Of a DNA stretch of 64,000 nucleotides, positions 19,553-28,347 are shown in pieces. Both the position numbers and the translations under genes were made by a program. Below the pieces are notes generated by a model that saw only the letters and a list, made by a program, of their open reading frames with translations, ran no database searches and was not told where the DNA came from. This stretch comes from Actinomadura litoris (GTDB lineage Bacteria; Actinomycetota; Actinomycetes; Streptosporangiales; Streptosporangiaceae). Location: NCBI RefSeq assembly GCF_009733595.1, contig NZ_WOFH01000004.1, positions 186,001-250,000 on the forward strand, given 5' to 3'. Every line of letters starts with the position of its first letter. Position 1 is the stretch's first letter.

Positions 19553-19590
19553 TACTATCTTTAGGATACCTTCCATCCTTATGATACAAC
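19553..19590. promoter_or_regulatory. AT-rich divergent promoter with HxlR-type dyad
   Basis: A short A/T-rich island in very GC-rich DNA between the HxlR and MBL genes. It contains AGGAT (19563-19567) and ATCCT (19575-19579) as an inverted repeat with a 7-base spacer, framed by TATC and GATA. Confidence 0.5.
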
Positions 19591-19613
19591 ATGATCCACT
19601 AAGGAGTAAGGCG

Positions 19614-20462
19614 ATGCCCGAGTCGAGCCCGGCGACGCTGTCGTACGAGGTGTTCGTGTCCGAGCCGATCCCCACCACCGGCACGCTGCCGACCGGGGCG
19701 CGCCAGCAGTGGTCTCCGCTGTCGACCACCCTGGTCTCCGGCGACACGGACGCGGTCCTGGTCGACCCGCCGTTCACGGTCGAGCAGACCCGCCGGGTCG
19801 GTGACTGGGTCGAAGGCTCCGGCAAGCGGCTGACCCACATCTACATCACCCACGGCCACGGCGATCACTGGTTCGGCGCGTCCTTGCTGGCCGAGCGCTT
19901 TCCCGGGGCGCGGGTGCACGCCACCGAGGGCACCATCCGGCTCATGCACGGCTCGACGACCGGGCGGCGGAAGGCGTTCTGGGAGAACCTCTTCCCTGGG
20001 CAGCTCCCCGACGTCCAGGTCACCGCGCAGGCGCTTCCGGCCGAGGGCCTCACCCTGGAGGGGCACCCGCTGCGTGCCGTCGAGGTCGGGCACAGCGACT
20101 GCGACGATTCCACCGTCCTGCACGTTCCGGCGCTCGGTCTGGTCGTCGCCGGGGACGTCGCCTACAACAACGTCCACCAGTATCTCGCCGACGGCGGGCT
20201 CGACGGCGGCATCGACGCCTGGCTCCGCGCCCTCGACACCGTTCGCGCCCTGTCACCGGACGCCGTGGTCGCCGGCCACAAGGACGCCGCCCGCGCCGAC
20301 GACCCGCGCATCCTCGACGAGACCGCGGAATACCTGCGCACCGCCCGCGAGGTGCTCGCCGGGAAGCCCTCGGCGCGAACGTTCTTCGACGAGATGACCC
20401 ACCGCTACCCGGACCGGGTCAACCCCGGCACCGTCTGGCTCAACGCGCAGAGGCTGGCCTGA
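19614..20462 (+). CDS. MBL-fold metallo-hydrolase
   Basis: A 282-residue metallo-beta-lactamase-fold enzyme. The metal-binding HGHGDHW (His80, His82, Asp84, His85) is intact; a second-shell histidine appears in VEVGHSDCDD and another in VVAGHKDA. The ATG follows AAGGAG. It probably hydrolyses a thioester or lactone, but the substrate is unreadable. Its TGA overlaps the next ATG (TGATG), so it is coupled to the MDR oxidoreductase. Controlled, by inference, by HxlR. Confidence 0.9.
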   Translation: MPESSPATLSYEVFVSEPIPTTGTLPTGARQQWSPLSTTLVSGDTDAVLVDPPFTVEQTRRVGDWVEGSGKRLTHIYITHGHGDHWFGASLLAERFPGARVHATEGTIRLMHGSTTGRRKAFWENLFPGQLPDVQVTAQALPAEGLTLEGHPLRAVEVGHSDCDDSTVLHVPALGLVVAGDVAYNNVHQYLADGGLDGGIDAWLRALDTVRALSPDAVVAGHKDAARADDPRILDETAEYLRTAREVLAGKPSARTFFDEMTHRYPDRVNPGTVWLNAQRLA

Positions 20463-21460
20463 TGCGCGGCGTGCGCTTCCACGAGTTCGGCGGACGGGAC
20501 ACCCTGCGGGTCGACCAACTGGAAGAGCCGGAACCGGGCGCCGACAACGTCGTGATCCGGATCGCCCGCGCCAGCGTCAGCCCCCTCGACGACAAGGTCC
20601 GCACCGGCGTCCTGCCCCCGTCGATGCACCGACCGCTGCCGCTGGTGCCCGGAGCCAGTGCCGTGGGGCACGTGGCGGAGCCCGGCCCGTCGGGGCACGC
20701 ACCCGGTGCGCGCGTCCTGCTGTGCGGGTGGGGCTACGGGACGACACGCGACGGCACCTGGCGGGAACTGGCGTCCGTCCCGCCGAGCCACCTCGTCCCC
20801 ATTCCCGACGACGTCAGCGACGAGGAGGCCGCCGGCCTGGTGGCCGGGGCGGGCTACCTGACCGCCTGGCTGGCGCTCACCAGGACCGCCCGGATGCGGC
20901 CGGGGCAGGTCGTCCTCGCACCCGGGATCTACGGCGCGGTCGCCTACGCCGCCGCCCAGGTGGCCCCGATCCTCGGCGCCTCGCAGGTCATCTCCACCGT
21001 CCGCGGCGCCGACCGCCTCGCCGCCGTCCCCGGCACCGGCGACCTCGCGGTCATCGACCTGGAGCGGGAAACGCTGGGCGCCGGGGTCGCGCGGCTGACC
21101 GGCGGCGCGGGGGTGGACATCGTTCTCGACGGCCTCGGCGGCGACCTCACCGGCCAGGCACTCGGCACGCTCCGGCGCGGGGGAGTCCTGGTCAGCATCG
21201 GCTACACCGCCGGCAGGAAGGCCGCCATCGACGTCACCGACCTCATCTGGAAGACCACGCGGGTGGAGGGCTTCCTGTTCACCGCTTTCACGCAGGAGGA
21301 ACTGGCCGACACGTATCGCACCCTGCTGGGGCACCTCGCGGCCCACGAGATCACCCCCGTGATAGACCGCGTCTATCCGCTGGAAGAGGCCGCCGAGGCT
21401 CAAAGACGCGTCGTCGAAGACCGTCCTCTCGGAAGGGTGCTCCTCGACCCCCAAGCCTGA
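20462..21460 (+). CDS. Medium-chain dehydrogenase/reductase (quinone oxidoreductase-like)
   Basis: A 332-residue MDR protein: GroES-like N-terminal half (VRFHEFGGRDTLRVDQLEEP) and Rossmann C-terminal half with a degenerate glycine motif (LAPGIYGAVAYAAAQ), then GAGVDIVLDGLGGDLTGQAL. No structural-zinc cysteines are seen, so it is of the NADPH:quinone/enone reductase type. Translation is coupled to the MBL gene by TGATG. A role in electrophile detoxification would suit an HxlR-controlled operon, but that is inference. Confidence 0.88.
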   Translation: MRGVRFHEFGGRDTLRVDQLEEPEPGADNVVIRIARASVSPLDDKVRTGVLPPSMHRPLPLVPGASAVGHVAEPGPSGHAPGARVLLCGWGYGTTRDGTWRELASVPPSHLVPIPDDVSDEEAAGLVAGAGYLTAWLALTRTARMRPGQVVLAPGIYGAVAYAAAQVAPILGASQVISTVRGADRLAAVPGTGDLAVIDLERETLGAGVARLTGGAGVDIVLDGLGGDLTGQALGTLRRGGVLVSIGYTAGRKAAIDVTDLIWKTTRVEGFLFTAFTQEELADTYRTLLGHLAAHEITPVIDRVYPLEEAAEAQRRVVEDRPLGRVLLDPQA

Positions 21461-21476
21461 TGCCGCCTCATCAGGC
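21455..21476 (+). terminator. Hairpin overlapping the MDR stop codon
   Basis: GCCTGATG (21455-21462) pairs with CATCAGGC (21469-21476). The overlapping sequence can also fold as CCGCCT/AGGCGG. It separates the MDR gene from the NUDIX gene. Confidence 0.45.
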
Positions 21477-21497
21477 GGACCGGACCAGGATCGCTCG

Positions 21498-21971
21498 GTG
21501 CCTTGGACGGATCCCACCTCCTGGTTCGAGCGGTTGCCCGCCTGCTATCTGGCGACGGGCATGCTCCTGACCGATCCGCAGGAACACGTCCTGCTGGTGA
21601 AGACCCACTACCGGACCGACTGGGGTCTGCCCGGCGGAGTCGCGGAGGACAACGAACCTCCCCACGTCGCATGCGGTAGGGAGATTCGCGAAGAACTGGG
21701 CTTGGACCGTCCAGCCGGCCCGCTTCTGGCCGTCGACTTCGTCGCGGCTGGAAGCGGTCGGCCCCGGCCGATGATCTACCTGATCTTCGACGGCGGCGTC
21801 CTCGACCATTCCGCTATCACGGTCCAAGAAGAGGAGATCGCCGCCTTCGTCTTCCTCCCTCCTGACAAGGCGATATCCCGTATGGCGCCCACCGCCGCCC
21901 ACCGGCTGCCACGTGCACTGACAGCGCGCCACACCGGCCACGTGACCTACCAGTCCCTCAGCCCGACATAG
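21498..21971 (+). CDS. NUDIX hydrolase
   Basis: A 157-residue protein with a textbook Nudix box: G-x5-E-x7-REIREELGL, starting at the GG of LPGGVAEDNE. These enzymes cleave nucleoside diphosphates linked to another group, using Mg2+ held by the REUxEE glutamates. The start is GTG at 21498, with AGGA about eight bases upstream. The substrate cannot be inferred. It lies 37 bases after the MDR stop, with a hairpin between. Confidence 0.92.
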   Translation: MPWTDPTSWFERLPACYLATGMLLTDPQEHVLLVKTHYRTDWGLPGGVAEDNEPPHVACGREIREELGLDRPAGPLLAVDFVAAGSGRPRPMIYLIFDGGVLDHSAITVQEEEIAAFVFLPPDKAISRMAPTAAHRLPRALTARHTGHVTYQSLSPT

Positions 21972-22034
21972 GCAAGCGCCCCGAGACCGGGATTCTGCGG
22001 ACGCCCGGAGAGTGACCGCAGGACAATACGGGAC

Positions 22035-22418
22035 GTGGCAGATGGAGAAGTGATCGCGGCCGGCGAAGTCCCGTTCGTCATCCTCGATGGGCGAGGCACC
22101 GTCATGGCCCGCTACGAGACGGTCCGGCGTGATCAGCCCGCGCACAGCCTGAGCGATCCCGAATCCACCGCCTGGACGCTCGTCCTTGACGGCACGGAGT
22201 TCGAGGTGGTCGGCGCGGACGGGCGGCCCTGGGTGCCGATCGGCAGCGGCTGGGCCAGGGGAGGCGAGCAACCGATGATCGCGCGAGCCGGAGTCGTTTC
22301 CTACGAATTCTTCTACGCTCACCATCTCGGATGGCTGGCGGGCCCCGTAAAGCTGACGTTCGACGTGGACGCGATGGTCGTCGATGTTGAGAGCAACCTG
22401 AAATTCGAGGCCGACTAG
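22035..22418 (+). CDS. Hypothetical protein (127 aa)
   Basis: A GTG-start frame giving a 127-residue acidic protein beginning MADGEVIAAGEVPFVILDGR. It is rich in short beta-strand-like segments (TAWTLVLDGTEFEVVGADGR, then VVSYEFFYAHHLGW) with no signal peptide or membrane segment. Coding-type third-position GC is present. I do not recognise a family. It sits between the NUDIX gene and a convergent TetR gene. Confidence 0.6.
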   Translation: MADGEVIAAGEVPFVILDGRGTVMARYETVRRDQPAHSLSDPESTAWTLVLDGTEFEVVGADGRPWVPIGSGWARGGEQPMIARAGVVSYEFFYAHHLGWLAGPVKLTFDVDAMVVDVESNLKFEAD

Positions 22419-22435
22419 GGGGTCGGCAACTCGCC

Positions 22436-23089
22436 TCAGCGAATCGCGGACTCGATCTGCGCGAGGTGCCCGGCGAGGATCTCGTCGAACGCGGCGCGGC
22501 GATCGGCCGCGAGCGGGCGGATCTCGCGCGCGAAGTGGGCCAGAGCGGGAAATTGGTCGGGGTCCGCGCCGAGGACCGCGACACGGAAGTGCTCCATGCC
22601 CTGTTCGTATTCATCCGGGGCGAGGGTGCCGATGCCGGCCTCGGAGGCGATCAGCGCGGCGAGGAGGATCACGATCCGGTGGTAGCGGGACGGGATCTCC
22701 TCATCGGGCAGACCCGAGGCCCGCAGGGCCTGGAGCACCTCCTCCATCACCAGCCGGGAACCGGCGCCGCCCGACGCGTAGCGTCCCCAGACCACGGCGA
22801 GTTGGGGGTGCTGCCCGAACGCTTCTCGCAGGCGCAGGGCCGTGGCGGTGATCCGCTGCTTCCAGTCGCCCTCGGGGCGGTAGCCGTCCATCGCGGCCGC
22901 GAGGGTCCGGTCGGCGACCGCGCGTAGCAGCTCGGTCTTGTTACGGAAGTGCCGGTAGAGGCTGGAGGAGTCGGTCCCGAGCGCGGCGGCGAGCTTGCGC
23001 ACGCTGAACGGCTCGGTGTCGCCCGTACGCAGCAGCTCTGCCGCCGTGTCCAGGATCTCCTCGGTGGACCAACGCCTTCGGCCTGCCAT
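22436..23089 (-). CDS. TetR-family transcriptional regulator (TetR_C-like)
   Basis: A 217-residue regulator beginning MAGRRRWSTEEILDTAAELL. The HTH is FSVRKLAAALGTDSSSLYRH. The long C-terminal domain (IVILLAALIASEAGIGTLAP) is of the TetR class-C type. GAGGGGCGAG precedes the ATG at 23089. Divergent from the HSL-type hydrolase at 23206, with a perfect dyad at 23135-23151, so it is a local repressor. Confidence 0.9.
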   Translation of the reverse strand: MAGRRRWSTEEILDTAAELLRTGDTEPFSVRKLAAALGTDSSSLYRHFRNKTELLRAVADRTLAAAMDGYRPEGDWKQRITATALRLREAFGQHPQLAVVWGRYASGGAGSRLVMEEVLQALRASGLPDEEIPSRYHRIVILLAALIASEAGIGTLAPDEYEQGMEHFRVAVLGADPDQFPALAHFAREIRPLAADRRAAFDEILAGHLAQIESAIR

Positions 23090-23134
23090 CTCGCCCCTCT
23101 CGTCCGTGCTCACTCTAGGGCATGCACTTGCCGT

Positions 23135-23151
23135 TGCACGCGGTGCGTGCA
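23135..23151. promoter_or_regulatory. TetR operator
   Basis: TGCACGC-GGT-GCGTGCA is a perfect 17-bp dyad. A wider, nested ATGCAC (23122-23127) and GTGCAT (23147-23152) pair flanks it. It lies in the 116-base gap between the divergent TetR and hydrolase starts. Confidence 0.75.
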
Positions 23152-23205
23152 TAATGAGGACAACGCAGCGGCCGAGGGCTCTCGGCCAGGAAGGAAGAGG
23201 GAGAC

Positions 23206-24147
23206 ATGCGCGAGACCACTGATGTGCAGCGCCCGCCGGAGCCGGACCTCTCGGCGATCACCGCCGAAGAGCTGATCTCCTATCGCACCGCCGAGAACAA
23301 CTGGCGGGCGTCCAGCGCGGCTCGGGCGTTCATCGGGGAACCGGACCCCGGCGCGTTGATCGAGTGGCAGGACGTCGAGCTGCCCGGTCGAGACCTTCCG
23401 GTCCGGGTGTACCGGCCGCTGGAGGCCGCGACCGACCTGCCCCTCGTGGTCCATGTCCACGGAGGCGGTTTCGTGGGGACGGCGGCGCAGTGCGACTGGA
23501 CCAACAGCCATCTCGCCGCGCGGCTGCCCGCGCTCGTCGTCTCCGTCGAGCACCGCCTCGTCGCCCCGGACAGTCCGCTACCGAACGCCGCCGCCGACGG
23601 CTGGGACGTGCTCCAGCACCTGATGCGGAACGCCTCGGAGTGGGGCGCCGACCCGACGCGCACGGCCGTGTTCGGTGAGAGCTTCGGCGCGTTGATCAGC
23701 GCCCTGACGGCCGTCCGGGCCCGGGAGGCCGGCGTGGAGCTCAGGGCGCAGGTGCTGGTCAACCCCGCGACCGACGTGACCGAGACGATGCTCGACTACC
23801 CGTCCGTCGCCGAGTACGCCTACAGCCCGAGCCGCGCCAAGCCCCTGCTTCAGTTCTTGCGGCGGCTAGCCGTCCCGCAGGGAGTCGACGCCCGCGCGTT
23901 CTCGCCCCTGTACGCGGACGACCTGGGCGGGCTCGCTCCCGCCCTGGTCGTGGTGCCGACCCAGGACGCGGTCGCCGATCACGGCCGCCGCTACGCCGAG
24001 CGACTGCGAGCGGCCGGGACATCCGTGCAGCTCACGGAGTACCCCGGAGCGCGGCACGCGTTCCTCACCTTGCCGGGTGTGGAGCCGCAGGCGGTGGACG
24101 CCCAGGCGGAGATCTTCGAGTTCCTCCGCGTGGCCCTGGCAGCGTGA
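23206..24147 (+). CDS. Alpha/beta hydrolase, hormone-sensitive-lipase (HSL) family
   Basis: A 313-residue esterase. The oxyanion-hole motif HGGGF (VHVHGGGFVG) is typical of the HSL family, the nucleophile is in FGESFGALIS, and the histidine is in GARHAF. The acid is probably the aspartate of TQDAVADHG. GGAAGGAAGAGGGAG precedes the ATG. Regulated, by inference, by the divergent TetR protein through the dyad at 23135-23151. Confidence 0.9.
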   Translation: MRETTDVQRPPEPDLSAITAEELISYRTAENNWRASSAARAFIGEPDPGALIEWQDVELPGRDLPVRVYRPLEAATDLPLVVHVHGGGFVGTAAQCDWTNSHLAARLPALVVSVEHRLVAPDSPLPNAAADGWDVLQHLMRNASEWGADPTRTAVFGESFGALISALTAVRAREAGVELRAQVLVNPATDVTETMLDYPSVAEYAYSPSRAKPLLQFLRRLAVPQGVDARAFSPLYADDLGGLAPALVVVPTQDAVADHGRRYAERLRAAGTSVQLTEYPGARHAFLTLPGVEPQAVDAQAEIFEFLRVALAA

Positions 24148-24602
24148 CGGAGGAACGATGCACGCCGCCCTGCCGGGGATGGGGATGACGTCGCCGCCGC
24201 AGGTGAGGAGCCGGGCGAGGGCCACCTGGGCGGGAGTCGCTTCCTTGGCGACGGCTCATACGGTCCCGGGGCCCAGGCGGCCCGCTACGGCGACCACAAC
24301 CTCCGCATGATCGTTCCCGCCGCCCTCATCTGCGCGACAGCATGCGCGCCCTCGACCCGCACCCGTCCCCGATCAGTAGGCCGAGGCGACACAGGGCGCT
24401 CGCCGCACTGGGCGCCGTGTGTGGTGAGACCGTTATCGCGACGATGGTTCCGTACCGACCACACCCCGCCCCTAGAAAACCATATCCATACACCCAACTC
24501 GGCACTTCGTGCGTACGAATGCTCTCAATGGCGAGGGGTGATGGGGGCGCGTGAGTGACGAGGGCCCGGGTCCATTTGCGGACGCGGGCCCTCTTCATTC
24601 CG
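24148..24602. other. 455-base stretch without a callable gene; possible gene remnant
   Basis: The left part keeps coding-like composition. The plus frame near 24247-24312 reads GDGSYGPGAQAARYGDHNLR before losing any pattern, with no start or ribosome site. This looks like a decayed fragment, but I cannot name the family. The right end holds the terminator at 24560-24593. Confidence 0.35.
24560..24593. terminator. Terminator downstream of the DUF2867 gene
   Basis: GAGGGCCCG (24560-24568) and CGGGCCCTC (24585-24593) form a 9-bp stem. The facing GGTCC and GGAC bases extend it past a mismatch. Leftward, it follows the DUF2867 stop at 24603. Confidence 0.7.
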
Positions 24603-25214
24603 CTAAGCCCTGATGCCTGGGACGAGGCGGGCGCGGTCGCGCCATGCGCGTTCCCACTGCTGGGTCATCTTGGGGTAGACGATGAGGTACCGGAAGGGCT
24701 TGATCAGAGCCATGTAAAGGCGTCCGAATATTCCGTTGGGCTTGACCAGCGCGGCCATGTGCAGCTCGTAGTCGCCGTTCTCGCTCTGTACCCATCCCAG
24801 GTGGCACACCGTGTGCACGGTCTTGTTCGCCAGTTCCAGGGCGGACTCGTCTTCGAGGACGTACAGCCGGGTGAACGGAGTGCCGCGGATGGCCTGGCCG
24901 TCTGGGGGCACGGGCAGATCGGACGGCAGGATCTCCCGCAGCGACCTGACCCGCTTACCCAGGCTCGCCTTGGGCTTGTCCCAGCCGAGGAGGGCGCCGA
25001 GCTTCCAGCGGACGGCGAAGAGGAACCGCACCGAGAGGCCCGCGTTTCCGGGGCCGGCGAGCGCTGCGAGCGCGTCGAGCATCACCGGGAAGTCGTCCGG
25101 GCCCGCGCCAGGAGTGCGGTACCGCCACACGTCCTCCACCCGGAATCCCGGTGTGAGTTCGTGGATCCGCCATGGGCGTGAGGTGTGCTCGGTGTGCGGG
25201 AGTCGGTTCGACAT
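24603..25214 (-). CDS. DUF2867 domain-containing protein
   Basis: A 203-residue protein. The pattern HTSRPWRIHELTPGFRVEDV, then RYRTPGAG, then LGWDKP and PFTRLYVLEDESALELANKT matches DUF2867. The family is often found fused to or beside NAD(P)-binding proteins but has no proven activity. The ATG at 25214 follows AAGGAGGA. It is divergent from a TetR gene, with two identical-type dyads in the 103-base gap. Confidence 0.85.
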   Translation of the reverse strand: MSNRLPHTEHTSRPWRIHELTPGFRVEDVWRYRTPGAGPDDFPVMLDALAALAGPGNAGLSVRFLFAVRWKLGALLGWDKPKASLGKRVRSLREILPSDLPVPPDGQAIRGTPFTRLYVLEDESALELANKTVHTVCHLGWVQSENGDYELHMAALVKPNGIFGRLYMALIKPFRYLIVYPKMTQQWERAWRDRARLVPGIRA

Positions 25215-25238
25215 GGTCTCCTCCTTGCCCACCAGCCC

Positions 25239-25289
25239 TATACGCTGGCGTATACATCGAGGTTAGGCTCTTATATACGGGTGCGTATA
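25239..25289. promoter_or_regulatory. Twin operators TATACG-N4-CGTATA
   Basis: TATACG-CTGG-CGTATA (25239-25254) and TATACG-GGTG-CGTATA (25274-25289) are two perfect 16-bp dyads. Their centres are 35 bp apart. They lie between the divergent DUF2867 and TetR genes, so one copy can serve each promoter. Confidence 0.85.
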
Positions 25290-25317
25290 GATCTTGGGGA
25301 ATGAGGTGGGTCACACG

Positions 25318-25887
25318 GTGGGAGCCGTTCGAACGCCACAGGCCGCGTGGATCGAGGAAGGACTGCGGGCACTCGCCGCGGGCGGACCCGAGGCCGTACG
25401 GATCGAGGCGCTCGCCAAGAGCCTCGGCGTGACGAAGGGCGGCTTCTACGGGCACTTCGCCGACAGGAACGCGCTGCTGGAGGCGATGCTGGACGTCTGG
25501 GAGCGCGAGAGCATCGACGACGTGGTGGCCCGCGTCGCACACGAGGGCGGCGACGCTCGGGCCAAGATCCGGCTCGCCGGCCGGCTGACGCTGTCGGGTG
25601 ACCGCCTGCTGCCGATCGACCTGGCCGTCCGGGATTGGGCGCGACGCGATGAGGTGGTCTCCGAACGCCTGCGCCGCGTCGACAACCAGCGCATCACGCT
25701 GGCACGCGAAATGATCGGCACGTTCTGCTCTGATCCCGACGAGATCGAGGCGCGCAGCCTGCTGGCCTTCTGCCTGGCCATCGGCAGTCATTTCCTCGCC
25801 GCCGACCACCCGGGCCGCACCCGCGCCGAGGTCCGCGCCCGCGCCACCGACATCGTCTTGATGGACCTTCACGACGAGGACGTCTGA
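25318..25887 (+). CDS. TetR-family transcriptional regulator
   Basis: A regulator of about 189 residues. The HTH (RIEALAKSLGVTKGGFYGHF, then ADRNALLEAMLDVWERE) is unusually clear. I take GTG at 25318, eight bases behind GAGGTGG; GTG at 25306 and TTG at 25294 are alternatives in the same frame. Divergent from the DUF2867 gene with two copies of one dyad between them, so it very likely represses both. Confidence 0.88.
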   Translation: MGAVRTPQAAWIEEGLRALAAGGPEAVRIEALAKSLGVTKGGFYGHFADRNALLEAMLDVWERESIDDVVARVAHEGGDARAKIRLAGRLTLSGDRLLPIDLAVRDWARRDEVVSERLRRVDNQRITLAREMIGTFCSDPDEIEARSLLAFCLAIGSHFLAADHPGRTRAEVRARATDIVLMDLHDEDV

Positions 25888-26226
25888 CCGTCCCGCACTC
25901 GGCTGACCGTGTGCTCGGCTTCCGTGTTCGCCCGGCGTCTGAGGCGTGCGCGCCGGGCGAGCGCCGGCTGTGGTGACGCGCTCCTAGGGGGATGCCGTCC
26001 GCGCCTTGACGAGTTCGAGGGCCATCCCGCGCATCGGAAGTGGAGCCCATCGACATGTGCTGGTGGAGGGGCACGTGTCCGGGCGCCCCCCTCGGGGCTA
26101 CCGAGAAATTGACCCATGATGCTTGTCATCGAATGAACCATCTGGTGGGTCTTTGGCGGCCGTAGATTCATCGGTGTCAGCAAGAAGCGCCTGGTGGGAA
26201 GCCAGGCCGGCCCTCCGGGAGAATCC
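25888..26226. other. Intergenic region upstream of the cupin gene
   Basis: About 340 bases with no convincing coding signature. A TTGACC (26109-26114) in a locally A/T-richer stretch may be a -35 element for the cupin-exporter operon, but the matching -10 is weak. An ATGA/TCAT mini-dyad lies at 26117-26130. Confidence 0.4.
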
Positions 26227-26733
26227 ATGAACGCCGCCGCCTCGAACCACTCGAACGCACCCCTTCTCGTCCGGTCCGAGACCGCCGAGTCCCTCCAGGA
26301 CGGCGCGACGAGCCTGATCACCCTGCTCGCCGACGCGGGCGCGACCGGCGGGGCGCTGACCGCCAACAAGGCCACGTTCCAGAAGGGTTCGCCGGGCGCT
26401 CCCGCGCACTTCCACACCAAGGCGACCGAGATGTTCTTCGTCCTGGACGGCACGATGCGGATCCTCGTGGACGCGGAGGTCCTGACCCTGAACAAGGGCG
26501 ACTTCCTCACCGTCCCGCCGACCGTGCCGCACGCGTTCGCGCCGGCTCCCGGCAGTGAGGCCGAGATGCTGGTGGTCTTCACCCCTGGCCTGGAGCGCTT
26601 CGACTACTACCGGCTCCTGGAGCGTGTCCACCGGGGCGAGGCCACGGTGCAGGACATCCGCGACAGCTCGCAGCAGTACGACAACCACTACTTCGACAGT
26701 CCCGTGTGGTCGAAGGCCCTCGCCGAGCACTGA
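26227..26733 (+). CDS. Cupin-domain protein
   Basis: A 168-residue single-cupin protein. Cupin motif 1 is PGAPAHFHTKATEMFFVLDG (two histidines and a glutamate as metal ligands), and motif 2 is FLTVPPTVPHAFAPAPGS. It may be a small dioxygenase, isomerase or sensor. The start is ATG at 26227. It is followed 78 bases later by a DHA2 exporter on the same strand, which suggests a shared operon. Confidence 0.88.
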   Translation: MNAAASNHSNAPLLVRSETAESLQDGATSLITLLADAGATGGALTANKATFQKGSPGAPAHFHTKATEMFFVLDGTMRILVDAEVLTLNKGDFLTVPPTVPHAFAPAPGSEAEMLVVFTPGLERFDYYRLLERVHRGEATVQDIRDSSQQYDNHYFDSPVWSKALAEH

Positions 26734-26811
26734 GCCCGTAGCCGGGCCGCGTGAACCAGCGGCCCGGCCGAGTGTCCTCCCTGCGCCTCCTTCTCCGAAA
26801 GTGGTTTCCCC

Positions 26812-28275
26812 ATGCCCTCGACCACGTCCTCAGCACCCGGGCGGCGCCGCCTGGGAGCGACGCTGGCGCTGCTGGCGTTCGCCCAGTTGATCATCTCGAT
26901 CGATTACAACATCGTGTACGTCGCGCTGCCGGAGATCGGCTCCGGCCTCGGCTTCTCCGCGCAGGACCTCCAGTGGGTCGTCAGCGCGTACGCCGTCGCG
27001 TTCGGCGGCTTCCTGCTGCTCGGCGGGCGGGCGAGTGACCTGTTCGGGTCGCGGCGGCTGTTCGCCTCGGGGTTGGTTCTGTACGCGGTCTCCTCGCTGC
27101 TCGGCGGCCTCGCCGAATCCGCCGCGGTGCTGGTCGGGGCCCGCGCCGGCCAGGGGATCGGTGGGGCGCTCCTGTTCCCCGCGACGCTCACCCTGGTCTC
27201 CACGAGCTTCGCCGAAGGGCGTGAGCGCAATCGGGCGTTCGCGGTGTGGGGCACTGCGGGCGGCAGCGGGATGATCCTCGGCTCGCTGCTCGGCGGTGTG
27301 CTGACGGACGCGTTCGGCTGGGAGGCGGTGTTCTTCGTCAACGTGCCCCTGGCCGGTGCCGCCGCGCTGCTCGCCTTCGTGTTGATCGCACCGGACGGCC
27401 CGCGCGCCGGTGGCCGTTCGATGGACGTCGCGGGGGCGCTGACCTCGACGATCGGCGTCACGGCCGTGGTGTTCGCCCTGGTGCAGGGGCCGGAGTCGGG
27501 ATGGCTCTCGCCCGTGGTCCTGACCGCCGCGCTCGCGGGCGCCCTCATGCTCGCCGCTTTCGTCGCGGTCGAACGGCGCAGCGCGGATCCGCTGATGCCG
27601 CTGCGCCTGTTCACCAACCGCGACCTGAGCGTGGGGACGGTCGTCACGTTCCTGTACATGGGCACCTTCGGCACGCTGATGTACTTCCTGACCGTGTACT
27701 TCCAGGGCGTGCACGGCTACGACGCGCTGACCACCGGGCTGGCGTTCCTGGCGCCGATGGCCGCCATCGCGGTCGGCTCGCAGCTCGCGGGCAGGCTGGC
27801 CACCCGGTACGGGATCCGGCCGGTGCTGGTCGCGGCGCTGGCGGCGGGTGGCGTCGGCGCCGTGATCGTCGCCGCGACCATGGCGACCGACGCCTCCTAC
27901 GCCGCGCTGATCCCCGGGCTGCTCGTGCTCGGGCTCGGCCAGGGCGCGGGGTACACCCTGATGTTCGGTGCCGCCGCGTCGGGGGTGGCCGCGGCGGACC
28001 AGGGCATCGCCTCGGGCATCGTGTCCACCAGCCAGCAGGTCGGCGGCGCGGTCGGCCTGGCCCTGCTGGTGGCCGTCGCCAACGCGGGCCTGGACGGGCT
28101 CGGGGGCCAGGCGCTGCGTACCGCGACCACCGACGGGCTGCGCGGTGCGGTGTTGATCGCCGCGGCGGGCATCGTGGCGACCGCGCTGGTCGCACTCGGC
28201 CTGCGCAAGCCCCGCACCGCGCCGGTGGCCGAGCGCCACGAGCGGACCGGCGGTCGATCGGTGATGCACGTTTGA
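26812..28275 (+). CDS. MFS transporter, DHA2 (14-TMS) family
   Basis: A 487-residue EmrB/QacA-type exporter: ISIDYNIVYVALPEIGSGLG, DLQWVVSAYAVAFGGFLLLG, and the motif-A loop DLFGSRRLF between helices 2 and 3. About 14 membrane segments. It starts at ATG 26812, downstream of the cupin gene, and ends before a 14-bp terminator stem. It probably expels a toxic compound or a secondary metabolite. Confidence 0.9.
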   Translation: MPSTTSSAPGRRRLGATLALLAFAQLIISIDYNIVYVALPEIGSGLGFSAQDLQWVVSAYAVAFGGFLLLGGRASDLFGSRRLFASGLVLYAVSSLLGGLAESAAVLVGARAGQGIGGALLFPATLTLVSTSFAEGRERNRAFAVWGTAGGSGMILGSLLGGVLTDAFGWEAVFFVNVPLAGAAALLAFVLIAPDGPRAGGRSMDVAGALTSTIGVTAVVFALVQGPESGWLSPVVLTAALAGALMLAAFVAVERRSADPLMPLRLFTNRDLSVGTVVTFLYMGTFGTLMYFLTVYFQGVHGYDALTTGLAFLAPMAAIAVGSQLAGRLATRYGIRPVLVAALAAGGVGAVIVAATMATDASYAALIPGLLVLGLGQGAGYTLMFGAAASGVAAADQGIASGIVSTSQQVGGAVGLALLVAVANAGLDGLGGQALRTATTDGLRGAVLIAAAGIVATALVALGLRKPRTAPVAERHERTGGRSVMHV

Positions 28276-28289
28276 TCGTCACAGGTTCG

Positions 28290-28322
28290 GCGTGGTGCCA
28301 CCCCTTCCGGGTGGCACCACGC
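28290..28322. terminator. Bidirectional terminator
   Basis: GCGTGGTGCCACCC (28290-28303) and GGGTGGCACCACGC (28309-28322) form a perfect 14-bp stem with a CTTCC loop, followed by TTTGCGTT. It separates the convergent exporter and MocR genes. Confidence 0.85.
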
Positions 28323-28347
28323 TTTGCGTTCTGGAGCGGTGTGCGGC

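Noticed and set aside
25909..26112. A 67-codon plus-strand frame in the gap before the cupin
   Set aside because: Arg/Ala-rich with no family signature and no ribosome site; probably non-coding.
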